Of a stretch of 64,000 nt of DNA, positions 35,614 through 45,410 are shown piece by piece. The notes beneath the pieces were generated by a model, which searched no databases, was not told the origin of the DNA, and was given only the letters and a program-made list of their open reading frames with translations. The stretch covers positions 1 to 64,000 of the forward strand of contig NZ_JACAXB010000028.1 of NCBI RefSeq assembly GCF_013391415.1. The letters run 5' to 3'. How positions within the stretch are numbered: the first letter of the stretch is position 1; each line of letters begins with the position of its first letter. The stretch is from Aquitalea sp. LB_tupeE (lineage in GTDB: Bacteria > Pseudomonadota > Gammaproteobacteria > Burkholderiales > Chromobacteriaceae). Position numbers and translations under genes: made by a program.

Positions 35614-36375
35614 ATGAGCCAGAGCGCACACGCAGAACACGTCCAGCAACAATTTGGTGCCCAGGCGGCCGCCTACCTGCACAGCCAGGTACACGCCCAA
35701 GGGGCCGAGTTTGCCCAGCTACAGCAAGCCGTGCGTGAGCATGGCGCGGCGCGGGTGCTGGACCTGGGCTGCGGTGCCGGCCATGTCAGCTTTCAGGTGG
35801 CTGAGCACGCCGCCGGCGTGGTGGCTTACGACTTGTCGGCCAGCATGCTGCAAGTGGTGGCGGACGAGGCGGCGTCGCGTGGCCTCGGCACGCTCACCAC
35901 ACAGCAGGGCGCGGCTGAGCAACTGCCATTTGCCGATGGCGAATTCGACTTCGTGTTCAGCCGCTATTCCGCCCACCATTGGGGTGATCTGGGTCTGGCG
36001 CTGCGTGAAGCGCGCCGGGTGCTCAAGCCCGGTGGCAAACTTGCCTTCATCGACGTGATGTCGCCCGGCCAACCCCTGTTGGATACCTATCTGCAAGCGG
36101 TTGAAGTACTGCGCGATACCAGCCATGTCCACAACTACGCCATGGCTGAATGGCTGGCCGCCTTGACTGCTACCGGCTGGCAAGTGCAGCAGGTGATGCG
36201 GCAAAAGCTGCGACTTGAATTTGGCGTGTGGGTGGAGCGCATGCGCACGCCACAAACCCTGCGCGAGGCCATTCGCCTGTTACAGCAGTCTGTTGGCCAG
36301 GAAGTACGCGACTACTACGCCATCGAGGCTGACGGTAGCTTTACCGTCGACGTGATTGTGCTGTGGGCGGCGTAA
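35614..36375 (+). CDS. Class I SAM-dependent methyltransferase (YafE-like)
   Basis: 253 residues. Rossmann-like fold with motif I VLDLGCGAGHVSF, motif II acidic end VAYDLSASML, and post-motifs AAEQLPFADGEFDFVFSRYS and LREARRVLKPGGKLAFIDV, as in UbiE/YafE methyltransferases. Lies 13 bp after leuD and 42 bp before leuB; a methyltransferase in this position is also found in the Pseudomonas leu cluster. Substrate unknown; a quinone or small metabolite is possible. Confidence 0.88.
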   Translation: MSQSAHAEHVQQQFGAQAAAYLHSQVHAQGAEFAQLQQAVREHGAARVLDLGCGAGHVSFQVAEHAAGVVAYDLSASMLQVVADEAASRGLGTLTTQQGAAEQLPFADGEFDFVFSRYSAHHWGDLGLALREARRVLKPGGKLAFIDVMSPGQPLLDTYLQAVEVLRDTSHVHNYAMAEWLAALTATGWQVQQVMRQKLRLEFGVWVERMRTPQTLREAIRLLQQSVGQEVRDYYAIEADGSFTVDVIVLWAA

Positions 36376-36417
36376 ACAATTCAAAAACAAGCAAATACCG
36401 AAATCAAAGGATAAATC

Positions 36418-37482
36418 ATGAAAATCGCCGTATTGCCGGGTGACGGCATTGGTCCGGAAATCATTGCTCAGGCACGTCGTGTGCTGGATGTACTGCGTCA
36501 GGACGGCCTGCCGATCGAGCTGGAAGAAGCCCCGCTGGGCGGTGCCGGCTACGACGCCTATGGCGTGCCGTATCCGGAATTCACCCAGAAGCTGTGTCGT
36601 GCCGCCGACGCCGTGTTGCTGGGTGCGGTTGGCGGCCCGCAATACGACACGCTGGATCGCCCGCTGCGTCCCGAGCGTGGCCTGCTGGCCATCCGCAAGG
36701 ACCTGAACCTGTTTGCCAACCTGCGTCCGGCCATCCTGTACCCGGAACTGGCCAATGCCTCCACCCTGAAGCCGGAAGTGGTGTCGGGCCTGGACATCAT
36801 GATCGTGCGCGAACTCACCGGTGACATCTACTTCGGTCAGCCGCGCGGCATGGGTGTGAACGAGCAGGGCGAGCGCGAAGCCTTCAACACCATGTGCTAC
36901 AGCGAAAGCGAAGTGCGCCGCATCGCCCACGTTGCCTTTGGCATTGCCATGAAGCGCAACAAGAAGTTGTGTTCGGTAGACAAGGCCAATGTGCTGGAAA
37001 CCACCGAGTTCTGGAAAGAAATCATGATCGACGTGGCGCGCGAATACCCACAGGTAGAGCTGAGCCACATGTATGTGGACAACGCCGCCATGCAGCTGGT
37101 GCGCAACCCCAAGCAGTTTGACGTGATGGTGACCGGCAATATCTTTGGCGACATCCTGTCCGACGAAGCCTCCATGCTCACCGGCTCCATCGGCATGTTG
37201 CCGTCGGCTTCGCTGGACCAGAACAACAAGGGCTTGTACGAGCCTTCGCATGGTTCCGCACCGGACATCGCCGGCAAGAACCTGGCCAACCCGCTGGCCA
37301 CCATCCTGTCTGCCGCCATGATGCTGCGCTACACCTTTGCCCAGGAAGAAGCCGCCCAGCGCGTGGAAAATGCGGTCAAGAAGGTATTGGCCCAGGGCTA
37401 CCGTACCGGCGACATCTTCGAGGCAGGCTGCCAGAAAGTCAGCTGCTCCGGCATGGGTGACGCAGTGGTGGCAGCGCTGTAA
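36418..37482 (+). CDS. leuB: 3-isopropylmalate dehydrogenase
   Basis: 354 residues; NAD-dependent oxidative decarboxylation of 3-isopropylmalate. Typical start [15 protein letters not shown], the [20 protein letters not shown] substrate loop, and the metal-binding signature [26 protein letters not shown] precedes the ATG. Followed by two hairpins before asd. Confidence 0.97.
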   Translation: MKIAVLPGDGIGPEIIAQARRVLDVLRQDGLPIELEEAPLGGAGYDAYGVPYPEFTQKLCRAADAVLLGAVGGPQYDTLDRPLRPERGLLAIRKDLNLFANLRPAILYPELANASTLKPEVVSGLDIMIVRELTGDIYFGQPRGMGVNEQGEREAFNTMCYSESEVRRIAHVAFGIAMKRNKKLCSVDKANVLETTEFWKEIMIDVAREYPQVELSHMYVDNAAMQLVRNPKQFDVMVTGNIFGDILSDEASMLTGSIGMLPSASLDQNNKGLYEPSHGSAPDIAGKNLANPLATILSAAMMLRYTFAQEEAAQRVENAVKKVLAQGYRTGDIFEAGCQKVSCSGMGDAVVAAL

Positions 37483-37506
37483 AAAAACTTCACCCTGATA
37501 GGGTTG

Positions 37507-37589
37507 ACCCCATTGCCACCTGCGCTATCGCGCTGCACAATGGGGTAATAAAAATACTTGGCCCGCTGGCGCTTGCGTTAACGGGCCAA
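37507..37589 (+). other. Two hairpins in the leuB-asd gap
   Basis: ACCCCATTG (37507-37515) pairs with CAATGGGGT (37538-37546), followed by AATAAAAATA; TTGGCCCG (37558-37565) pairs with CGGGCCAA (37582-37589). Neither is followed by a T run. They may act as transcription-attenuating or mRNA-processing sites between leuB and asd. Confidence 0.45.
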
Positions 37590-37623
37590 TCGCAACTTTA
37601 GAGACAGATCCCAGGAGAAACCC

Positions 37624-38730
37624 GTGAAAGTAGGCTTTGTAGGCTGGCGTGGCATGGTTGGTTCCGTGCTGATGCAACGTATGCGTGAAGAGAACGATTT
37701 CGCTGTCATCAACGAACCGGTGTTCTTCACCACTTCCAATGTCGGTGGCAAAGGCCCGGACATCGGCCGTGATGTACCGGCGCTGAAAGACGCCAAGAAC
37801 ATCGACGAACTGAAGGCCATGGACGCCATTGTCACCTGTCAGGGCGGAGACTACACCAGCGACATCTATCCGAAACTGCGTGCCGCCGGCTGGACTGGCT
37901 ACTGGATCGACGCGGCTTCCACCCTGCGCATGGCTGACGATGCCGTCATCGTGCTGGACCCGGTCAACCGCAACGTGATTGACAGTGCACTGGCCAAGGG
38001 CGTGAAGGACTACATCGGCGGCAACTGTACCAACTCCATCATGCTGATGGGTATGGGTGGCCTGTTCCGTGAAGGTTTGGTGGAGTGGGTTTCCTCCATG
38101 ACCTACCAGGCAGCCTCCGGCGGTGGTGCCAACCACATGCGCGAACTGATCAAGGGCATGGGCGTGGTGCACGCTGCCGTGGCTGACGAACTGGCTACCC
38201 CGTCGTCTGCCATTCTGGAAATCGACCGCAAAGTGGCTGCCGCCATCCGCGAAGATGTGCCGACCGAATTCTTCGGCGCCCCGCTGGCTGGAGGTCTGAT
38301 CCCGTGGATCGACAAGCAGCTGGACAACGGTCAGTCCAAGGAAGAATGGAAGGGCCAGGCCGAGGTCAACAAGATTCTGGGTAACGAAGCCGTCATCCCG
38401 GTGGATGGCCTGTGCGTACGTATCGGTGCCATGCGTTGCCATAGCCTGGCGCTGACTGTGAAGCTGAAAAAAGACCTGCCGCTGGAAAAAATCGAAGCCA
38501 TCATCAAGTCCGGCAACGATTGGGTGAAGTGGGTGCCGAACGACCGCGAAATCAGCGTCAAGGAACTGACTCCGGCTGCCATCACCGGTGGCCTGGAAGT
38601 GGGTGTGGGTCGCGTGCGCAAACTGAACATGGGTGGCGAATACCTGTCCGCTTTCGTGATTGGTGACCAGCTGCTGTGGGGCGCGGCCGAACCGCTGCGC
38701 CGCATGTTGCGTATCCTCATCGAACGCTGA
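37624..38730 (+). CDS. asd: Aspartate-semialdehyde dehydrogenase
   Basis: 368 residues, Gram-negative (E. coli) type. Makes aspartate semialdehyde from aspartyl phosphate for lysine, threonine, methionine and diaminopimelate. N-terminal [19 protein letters not shown], catalytic Cys135 in [25 protein letters not shown]. The start is GTG 37624 behind AGGAGA. Followed by a second, different asd-like gene. Confidence 0.96.
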   Translation: MKVGFVGWRGMVGSVLMQRMREENDFAVINEPVFFTTSNVGGKGPDIGRDVPALKDAKNIDELKAMDAIVTCQGGDYTSDIYPKLRAAGWTGYWIDAASTLRMADDAVIVLDPVNRNVIDSALAKGVKDYIGGNCTNSIMLMGMGGLFREGLVEWVSSMTYQAASGGGANHMRELIKGMGVVHAAVADELATPSSAILEIDRKVAAAIREDVPTEFFGAPLAGGLIPWIDKQLDNGQSKEEWKGQAEVNKILGNEAVIPVDGLCVRIGAMRCHSLALTVKLKKDLPLEKIEAIIKSGNDWVKWVPNDREISVKELTPAAITGGLEVGVGRVRKLNMGGEYLSAFVIGDQLLWGAAEPLRRMLRILIER

Positions 38731-38794
38731 TTCGGGTTAAAATAGTCACAACGCTTTTTTTCAGACGGTAACTTGCCGTTGTCGACTACACTGC

Positions 38795-38817
38795 AAAGGG
38801 CGCTTCATGCGCCCTTT
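38795..38817 (+). terminator. Hairpin between asd and the asd-like gene
   Basis: AAAGGGCGC / GCGCCCTTT arms with a TTCAT loop. Only a short T stretch follows, so it is a weak terminator candidate. Confidence 0.55.
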
Positions 38818-38869
38818 GCTATTGGCTGAGGTAATATCAGCCTTTTCAGGAATGTAAGGATTTATTCGG

Positions 38870-39871
38870 ATGATGCAGCTTGCTGTAGTAGGTGCCGCTG
38901 GCCTGGTTGGCCAATCTGTTCTCGAACTGCTGGCCGAACGCCAGTTCCCGGCAGAACGCGTGTTTGCCGTTGATGGCCCGGAACATGAGGCGTCTACCGT
39001 TTCGTATGGCAATCTGGAACTGGACATCCGTCAGCTTGATGAATTCGGTTTCGAGAATGTGGCACTGGCCATTTTTGTGGCAGGCAGCGATGTGGCGCGC
39101 GAATATGTTCCGCAAGCCCGCGCCGCAGGCGTGACCGTCATTGATTTCAGCGATGCTTATCGATTGGATACGGAAGTCCCGCTGGTGGTCCCCTCGGTCA
39201 ATGGCAGCCAGCTTGAAGGGCTGGAAGCTGGTGCGCTGGTCGCTGCGCCCAATTGCACCGTCACCCCGCTGGCGATGGCCCTGCAACCCTTGTTGCCATT
39301 GCAACCGCGTCGTCTGACGGTTGCCACTTATCAGTCAGTATCCGGAGCAGGGCAGAAAGCGCTGGAAGAATTGGCCGAGCAGACCACGGCATTATTTTCG
39401 CAGCGAGAGTCTGAAAATAAGGTATTTGCCAAGCGAATCGCTTTTAATGTGCTGCCGCAGATTGGTGATGTTGATCCCGAAGGTATTTCCGATGAAGAAC
39501 GCTCACTGATTAATGAAATACGCCGCCTGTTGCAGCAGCCTGAACTGCAGGTGGAAGCCAGTTGTGTGCGCGTGCCGGTATTCTTTGGTCATGCCTGGTC
39601 GGTAAGCCTGGAGGTGGCCGGTGATATTGATCTGGCCCAGGTGCGCAACCGTTTGTTGGCCGCTGGACTGCAATTGATTGCGGCAGATCAGCATGGCGGT
39701 TACATCACCCCGATGGAAGCAACCGGTAATGATGGTGTATGGATTAGCCGTTTGCGCAAAACCGGAAATTCCATCAGTTTCTGGCTGTCTGCCGACAATG
39801 TTCGGGTCGGTGCTGCACTCAACTGCGTTCTGCTGGCCGAGTCCTTGTATAAAGCAGGACTGTTTGAATAA
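38870..39871 (+). CDS. Second aspartate-semialdehyde dehydrogenase-like protein (Usg type)
   Basis: 333 residues of the other (Gram-positive/Usg) ASADH branch: QLAVVGAAGLVGQSVLELL, then VAAPNCTVTPLAMAL with Cys129 at the catalytic position, and RVPVFFGHAWSVSLEV holding the histidine. In Pseudomonas the gene at this place, usg, is an ASADH homologue; many Usg proteins have lost the active-site cysteine, but here it is kept, so activity is possible. The arginine-containing binding motif (RLINEIR-like) is only approximate. Located between asd and fimV as in pseudomonads. Confidence 0.85.
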   Translation: MMQLAVVGAAGLVGQSVLELLAERQFPAERVFAVDGPEHEASTVSYGNLELDIRQLDEFGFENVALAIFVAGSDVAREYVPQARAAGVTVIDFSDAYRLDTEVPLVVPSVNGSQLEGLEAGALVAAPNCTVTPLAMALQPLLPLQPRRLTVATYQSVSGAGQKALEELAEQTTALFSQRESENKVFAKRIAFNVLPQIGDVDPEGISDEERSLINEIRRLLQQPELQVEASCVRVPVFFGHAWSVSLEVAGDIDLAQVRNRLLAAGLQLIAADQHGGYITPMEATGNDGVWISRLRKTGNSISFWLSADNVRVGAALNCVLLAESLYKAGLFE

Positions 39872-39879
39872 ATGTAAAG

Positions 39880-39901
39880 CCCCGGGTTAGCCGGGGTTTT
39901 C
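39880..39901 (+). terminator. Rho-independent terminator before fimV
   Basis: CCCCGG / CCGGGG arms with GTTAG loop, then TTTTC. Confidence 0.85.
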
Positions 39902-40024
39902 TTGTTATGTTATCTAGCTAAAAGCTTGGCTAGGGCCTAATATGGCACTAGTTGCCAGTTTTGTGCCTGTGCGGGTAGAGCAGGCGAAATAAAATCAAGA
40001 TAAATGAGTGCCGGAAGGTAGACT

Positions 40025-42370
40025 GTGAATAATCAGGCAAAATTCAAGCTGAGCGTACTGGCAGTAGCCATGCTGTGTTCGGCAAATGTATGGGCCGGTC
40101 TTGGCAGGATTAATGTGCGATCCTACCTCGGGGAGACCTTTCACGCAGATATCGAGTTGACCGGCGTGCGCGCAAGCGAGCTGGAAACGGCTCGTATCGG
40201 GTTGGCCAGTCCGGATACGTTCCGGGACTTGAATGTCGATTACAGCGGCAGCATGTCGGCACTGCGCTTCCATGTTGTCCCGTCTGCACGCGGTGCAGTC
40301 ATCCGGGTAAGCTCTGCCACACCTATCAACGACCCTTACCTGCGGTTTGTGGTAGAAGCCAAGACCAGTTCTGGCCGCTCCGTCCGTGAATACACAGTGT
40401 TGCTCGACCCCGCCAGCTATAATGCGCCGCAAGCCAAGTCCATCGTGCAGGACATGCCGCAGTATGCCGAAGACAATCTTTCCAGTCGCTATGCCGGCAA
40501 GCAGGCCAAGGCTGCTCGCGCCGTCACGCCCGGCGTGGTGCAAACCCGCTCCGGTTCCACCCTGCGTGGCATGGCAGCTCGCATCAAGCCCGCTGGTGCC
40601 ACGACTGAACAAACCATGGCGGCCCTGGTTCAAGCCAACCCGCATGCGTTTAATGATGGCAATCCCAACAAGCTGAAAGCCGGTGTCACCATGAAGGTGC
40701 CTGCGGCCGGCAAGATCAAGTCACTCAGCACCGAGCAAGTTAATGGCATCCTGCACGCGGATGCTGCAACTGCACCGGCTGCCGCCCAGACTCCGGCTGC
40801 AGCGCCAGCTGCGGCTGTTGCCAAAGCGCCGCCAGCAGCCAAGGGCAAGAATGGTGATGTACTGAAACTGGTGCCTGCAGAGGCTGCCGGTGGGCAGCCG
40901 GATGGCAAGCTATCGGTGCTGGAACAACAGGTGTCTGCACGTGAGCAGTCGCTGAAAGATGCAGAAGCGCGTATTGCCGCCCTGGAGCAGCAGCTCAAGT
41001 CGCTGCAAAGCGGCAAACCGATTGCATCGCAAGCTGCTGCTGCGGTACCGGCTGCATCGGCTCCTGTAGTGGATGCCACTGCCAGTTCGCCGGCAGTGGC
41101 TCCGGCCCCGGTGGCCGCGCCAGAGCCCAAGCCTGTCGTTGCGCCTAAACCGGTAGTACCTCCTCCTCCGCCGCCGCCGGAGCGTTCCTGGCTGGATGGT
41201 CTGATTGACAACCTGCCGCTGATTGGTGGTGGTGTCGCTGGCGTCGGTCTGCTAGGTGCTTTGGGGGTACTGATCTCCCGTCGGCGCAAGGCTGCATCCG
41301 GTTCCTCCTTGCAGCTTTCCACTCAGGCCAGCAATGCTGTGCTGGGTCGTTCCGCTGTGGGTAGTGGCCCCAGCTCGGTCAGCGGCGGTCATTCTTTCAT
41401 GACCAACTTCACCCAGTCATCCGGTGCCATCGATGCTGCAGAGGTCGACCCGGTAGCCGAGGCTGAAGTGTATATGGCTTATGGCCGCGATGCGCAGGCT
41501 GAGGAAATCCTGAAGGATGCGCTGGCCAAGGATCCGTCCCGTCAGGAAGTGCGGCAGAAACTGTTGGAGCTTTATGCCGCCCGTCCGGATACCGCCAATT
41601 TCGAGAAGCTGGCGCGGGAATTCCATGTCAGCACTGACGGCAAGGGCCAGGCATGGGCCAAGGTGGCGGCCATGGGGCTGGGTATCGACCCGACCAATGC
41701 GCTGTATCAATTGTCTGCTGATGAAGTGTCTGCAGAAACACCCGCACCCTCCAGTGATGGTTTGATCGATCTGGATCAGGAATTGTTTGGTGCTGCCGAG
41801 CCTGTCGCTGCCAGCCCGGCTCCCGAGCCGGTTGCTGCGACGCAAGCGGCGGAAGACCCCCTGCGTGCGGCACTGTTTGAAGAAGAAACGGTGGCAGCCA
41901 AACCGGCCGAAACCTCCAATATGCTGGACTTCGACCTGGATGCCGAGCTGGCAGCACCGGCACCGGCTGCTCCCGCAAAACCGGCAGCAGAACCGGAAGC
42001 CGAAACCAATCTGCTTGATTTCGATTTCAATCTGGATGGCCCGCTTAGCGAGCCTGATGTCAGCAAGGCTGAACCGCAGCCGGCAGCTGCAGCACCTGCC
42101 GTCAATGATGGATTCGAGTCCTTGTATGAGGACATGGTAGCGGCTACGCCTGCACCGGCAGCATCTGCGGTTTCCGCTGTCGAGCCTGCTCCTGTCGCTG
42201 ATGGCATGCTGCTGGATGATCCGTTGTCTACCAAGCTCGATCTGGCCAAGGTGTATCTGGACATGGGTGACCGCGATGGTGCCCGTGAAGTATTGCAAGA
42301 CCTGGTCGGAGAAGCGCAAGGAAGCCTGAAAGAGGAAGCCGAGGCTTTACTGGCCAAGATCAGTGCATGA
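40025..42370 (+). CDS. fimV: FimV-family peptidoglycan-binding polar protein, copy 1
   Basis: 781 residues. Signal peptide (cleavage after ANVWA), one FimV N-terminal domain (about 25-135, GLGRINVRSYLGETFHADIE), LysM-like region (about 170-240), short coiled coil (about 295-330), Pro/Ala-rich linker, one membrane span (about 395-415: PLIGGGVAGVGLLGALGVL followed by SRRRK), then a long acidic cytoplasmic part with TPR-like elements and the C-terminal FimV motif LDLAKVYLDMGDRDGAREVL. FimV in Pseudomonas organises pole-localised type IV pilus and c-di-GMP/cAMP signalling. GTG start with GGAAGG upstream. Confidence 0.92.
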   Translation: MNNQAKFKLSVLAVAMLCSANVWAGLGRINVRSYLGETFHADIELTGVRASELETARIGLASPDTFRDLNVDYSGSMSALRFHVVPSARGAVIRVSSATPINDPYLRFVVEAKTSSGRSVREYTVLLDPASYNAPQAKSIVQDMPQYAEDNLSSRYAGKQAKAARAVTPGVVQTRSGSTLRGMAARIKPAGATTEQTMAALVQANPHAFNDGNPNKLKAGVTMKVPAAGKIKSLSTEQVNGILHADAATAPAAAQTPAAAPAAAVAKAPPAAKGKNGDVLKLVPAEAAGGQPDGKLSVLEQQVSAREQSLKDAEARIAALEQQLKSLQSGKPIASQAAAAVPAASAPVVDATASSPAVAPAPVAAPEPKPVVAPKPVVPPPPPPPERSWLDGLIDNLPLIGGGVAGVGLLGALGVLISRRRKAASGSSLQLSTQASNAVLGRSAVGSGPSSVSGGHSFMTNFTQSSGAIDAAEVDPVAEAEVYMAYGRDAQAEEILKDALAKDPSRQEVRQKLLELYAARPDTANFEKLAREFHVSTDGKGQAWAKVAAMGLGIDPTNALYQLSADEVSAETPAPSSDGLIDLDQELFGAAEPVAASPAPEPVAATQAAEDPLRAALFEEETVAAKPAETSNMLDFDLDAELAAPAPAAPAKPAAEPEAETNLLDFDFNLDGPLSEPDVSKAEPQPAAAAPAVNDGFESLYEDMVAATPAPAASAVSAVEPAPVADGMLLDDPLSTKLDLAKVYLDMGDRDGAREVLQDLVGEAQGSLKEEAEALLAKISA

Positions 42371-42405
42371 TGTCAGAAATGTGCTGGCAGGTTCAGTTTG
42401 TGTAG

Positions 42406-42434
42406 CGGGCGGTATCATCGTGCCGCCCGGCATT
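42406..42434 (+). terminator. Terminator-like hairpin between the two fimV genes
   Basis: CGGGCGG / CCGCCCG arms with a 10-nt loop, followed by GCATTTTC. Confidence 0.6.
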
Positions 42435-42523
42435 TTCTGTTTGCCTGATGCAAGCACACGTTTAAGCCGGGTAGTTCATTCGTAATAAAACCTGCCAGAG
42501 CAGGAATCAGGGAAGTCCGCATC

Positions 42524-45208
42524 ATGGCTTCAACACATCGCATGACCTTGCTGGCCCTGTTGCTGGCCGGGATGGGTGCCACAGGATCGGCGCTGGCAGG
42601 CTTGGGGCCCATTCATGTCTTGTCTTCCGAAGGCCAGCCCTTCGAGGCAGAAATCCCGGTGGTGGATGAAGATCCGCAAGGGAATGTGCTGGTGGGCCTG
42701 GCTGATCGTAACAAATATCCCTTGGTTTCTACCTACAGCCAATCGGCACCGGTACTGAAGTTCTCCGCCATTCGCAAGCCCGATGGCAGTATCCAGAAGA
42801 TTCTGGTCAAGGGTCCCAGCCGTTTCGATGAACCCTTGCTGCGCTTTGCCGTGGAAATGAGCTGGCCTGCCGGGCGTCTGGTGCGTGAGTTTGAAGTGGA
42901 TTATCTGCGTGATGGTCCGCCACGCAAGGACAAGCAGCCAGGTCACGACGATACTGTCAAGAAGTCGGTTGTGGCACCGGACCAGATGCCGCGCCTGGGC
43001 AGTCTGGGCCTGGGGCAGCTGAAAGTGAACTCCAAGCTGGGTGAGCCACTGGTGGCCGAGCTGGAGTTGTTTGGCACTGCGGCCAGGCAAACCGACAATA
43101 TCCATGTGGCCTTGACGGCTGACAGTTTGCAAGGCAGCCCCAGTGCCGAGCAGAGCCAGCTGATTGCTTCCATCTCTCACCAGCTAAGCCGTGTGGCTGA
43201 CAAGGCCGTATTGCAGTTGCGCAGCACCAGGCCGCTCAATGAGCCTGTCCTAGCCTTCCGGCTGGACGTGGGGGCGGCCAATGTACATGCCCAGAAGCGC
43301 TACACCCTGCTGCTTGATCCCAACGGCTATACGGTTGAAGAACATGCAGTTACCCCCGCGCCGGAAAGCAAGCAGGCCGCCGCTCAAGTGCAACCCTTGA
43401 AGGTGTACCGCGTACGCCATGGCGATACCCTGTCGCGCATTGCTTCCCGCATGAAAGGTGGCGGCTCGGCCGCGGAAACGGCAGGGCGCTTGTACGAGGG
43501 CAATCCTGATGCCTTCATCGGCGGTGATGTCAATCGCCTGCGTGCAGGTACTGCATTGAAATATCCGGCGGCATGGCATTTGGCCGCAGCACCGGGCAGT
43601 CATCAGCTGAAGCAAGCCGGGGCTGAAGAAAAGCCCCTTGGCAAGCCGGTGGCTCAGGCTGCCGCACCGATCGCCGCGCCAGCCGCTGCGTCGCATGAGG
43701 CTCCGGCCAAGCCGGTCGTACCGCCTGATGCAGTAAGCCTCAAGCCCATGGTAAAAGTGCCGCCTGCAACGGCCAAGCCAACGGCATCGGCACCAGCCAC
43801 GTCCGCACCACAAGTTTCCGCCGTCAAGGGTGTCAGTCCGGGCGCTGCGATCAATGAACAGGAAGCCCGGCTGAAAAATATCCTGCAACGTCAGGACCAA
43901 GTCTTGCAGCAGGCGCAACAAAAAGCCCAGGAACTGGAACAAAAGATTCGCATGATGCAGCTGGCCAAGGCTGCAGAAGCCAGTGCTGCGGCCATTGCTG
44001 CACAAAACAAGCCGGTGGCCAGTCAGGCTGCTGCCGAGCCCGCAGCCAGTCATGCAAGCACGTCTGCGCCGCAAGCAGCACAGCCAGCAGTCGCTTCTGC
44101 ACCGCATGCCGAAGCCAGCAAGGCAGTGACACCAGCCAAGCCTGTCGTCAGCAAGGCTCCTGAGGCGGAAAAACCAGCCAGCTTCCTGGTGGATGATGTG
44201 CTGACTGTCTTGCACGATAATGCAGTCCCCTTGGCTGGTGGTGCTGCGGTGATCGGATTGTCCGGACTGTTGCTGGCTCAGCGCCGGCGCCGTAACAAAC
44301 AGGAAACCGCCCAGCCACCTGGCGAGCCTTTGCCCGCAGCGGATAATCCGTCGATGTTGACCATGGGTCCCTTGACCACGCTGATGAGCGGCATCAAGCG
44401 GGGAGAGGGTATCGATCTTGCGTCGGTTGACCTGATTGCCGAGGCCGAGGTTTATCTGGCTTATGGTCGGCTGGATCAGGCGCTGGACATTCTGCGCGAA
44501 GGCCTGGTGCGTGAACCCATGCGGCAGGATTTGCGCTACAAACTGCTGGAAGTGCTGGCCATGATGCCGGACAAGGACGGTTTCATTGCCGAGGCCACCA
44601 CGGCGCGCGGCATCTTCGGCAAGGACAGTACGCTGTGGATGCGGGTGTGCGAGCTGGGTCGTACCCTGGCACCGGAGCACCCCTTGTTCGATATGCAGCC
44701 AGTCGCGGTGGCCAGCCCGATCGACCTGCAACCGGTGCGACTGACGTCAGCCAGTGCTGAGCATGCCCCGGATACTGCCGTGGCAGCTGAAGGCGGGATT
44801 GATCTGGCTGCCGAACTGGGTGCAGTGGAGCCGCCTCCCGAGCCGGTGCTGGATACGGAATTCCTGCAAAAGCCGGCGGCAGGCCCGGCCCCCTTGCCGC
44901 CGGCTGCCGAGCATAACGACCCGCTGAGCGGCCTTGATGCTTTTGCATCTTTGGGTGAGCAGGAGCTGGAAAATGCGGTGAAGCAGGCCCCTGAACCCAT
45001 GCTGGACATGGATTTCCTGGCCGACCTGCCCGCATCGCCAGCACCGGAAACGCCGGAAGCGCCGGTCAGCAAGCCGACGCCGCCAGCCGCAGCACCCACT
45101 TCGCAGTCCGAAGCCAATGACAAGATGGAACTGGCCAAGCTGTATCTGGAAATGGGCGACAAGGAAACCGCCGAAGCGCTGATGAAGGAAGCCGGGCAGA
45201 CCGTCTAG
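42524..45208 (+). CDS. fimV: FimV-family protein, copy 2 (two N-terminal FimV domains)
   Basis: 894 residues. Signal peptide (cleavage after GSALA), then two FimV N-terminal modules (about 25-130, GLGPIHVLSSEGQPFEAEI; and about 158-270, LGQLKVNSKLGEPLVAELEL), LysM (about 295-345, YRVRHGDTLSRIASRMKGGG), a coiled coil (about 445-490), one membrane span (about 565-585 followed by RRRRNK) and acidic cytoplasmic part ending in the FimV C-terminal motif MELAKLYLEMGDKETAEALM. ATG 42524 with GGAAG upstream. It differs from copy 1 by the extra N-terminal module and a clearer LysM, so the pair are diverged paralogues. Confidence 0.92.
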   Translation: MASTHRMTLLALLLAGMGATGSALAGLGPIHVLSSEGQPFEAEIPVVDEDPQGNVLVGLADRNKYPLVSTYSQSAPVLKFSAIRKPDGSIQKILVKGPSRFDEPLLRFAVEMSWPAGRLVREFEVDYLRDGPPRKDKQPGHDDTVKKSVVAPDQMPRLGSLGLGQLKVNSKLGEPLVAELELFGTAARQTDNIHVALTADSLQGSPSAEQSQLIASISHQLSRVADKAVLQLRSTRPLNEPVLAFRLDVGAANVHAQKRYTLLLDPNGYTVEEHAVTPAPESKQAAAQVQPLKVYRVRHGDTLSRIASRMKGGGSAAETAGRLYEGNPDAFIGGDVNRLRAGTALKYPAAWHLAAAPGSHQLKQAGAEEKPLGKPVAQAAAPIAAPAAASHEAPAKPVVPPDAVSLKPMVKVPPATAKPTASAPATSAPQVSAVKGVSPGAAINEQEARLKNILQRQDQVLQQAQQKAQELEQKIRMMQLAKAAEASAAAIAAQNKPVASQAAAEPAASHASTSAPQAAQPAVASAPHAEASKAVTPAKPVVSKAPEAEKPASFLVDDVLTVLHDNAVPLAGGAAVIGLSGLLLAQRRRRNKQETAQPPGEPLPAADNPSMLTMGPLTTLMSGIKRGEGIDLASVDLIAEAEVYLAYGRLDQALDILREGLVREPMRQDLRYKLLEVLAMMPDKDGFIAEATTARGIFGKDSTLWMRVCELGRTLAPEHPLFDMQPVAVASPIDLQPVRLTSASAEHAPDTAVAAEGGIDLAAELGAVEPPPEPVLDTEFLQKPAAGPAPLPPAAEHNDPLSGLDAFASLGEQELENAVKQAPEPMLDMDFLADLPASPAPETPEAPVSKPTPPAAAPTSQSEANDKMELAKLYLEMGDKETAEALMKEAGQTV

Positions 45209-45231
45209 CTATTTGATGCAGCGAATGGACG

Positions 45232-45258
45232 CGGGGATGCAGCAGCATCCCCGTTTTT
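45232..45258 (+). terminator. Rho-independent terminator after the second fimV
   Basis: CGGGGATGC / GCATCCCCG arms with AGCA loop, then TTTTT. Confidence 0.93.
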
Positions 45259-45410
45259 CATGGCCCTTCCGGCAACTGCACGGCACATGGCTTCTTGCAT
45301 GTCAGCATGGCGTAAACCCCGCAGGATAGGGTAGAGTTGATGCTTTGTCGTCCTGCTTACAGCGGTATGTCTGCTGATTGCAGGTGGTTTAGCAAGCAAG
45401 GTGTGTGGGC

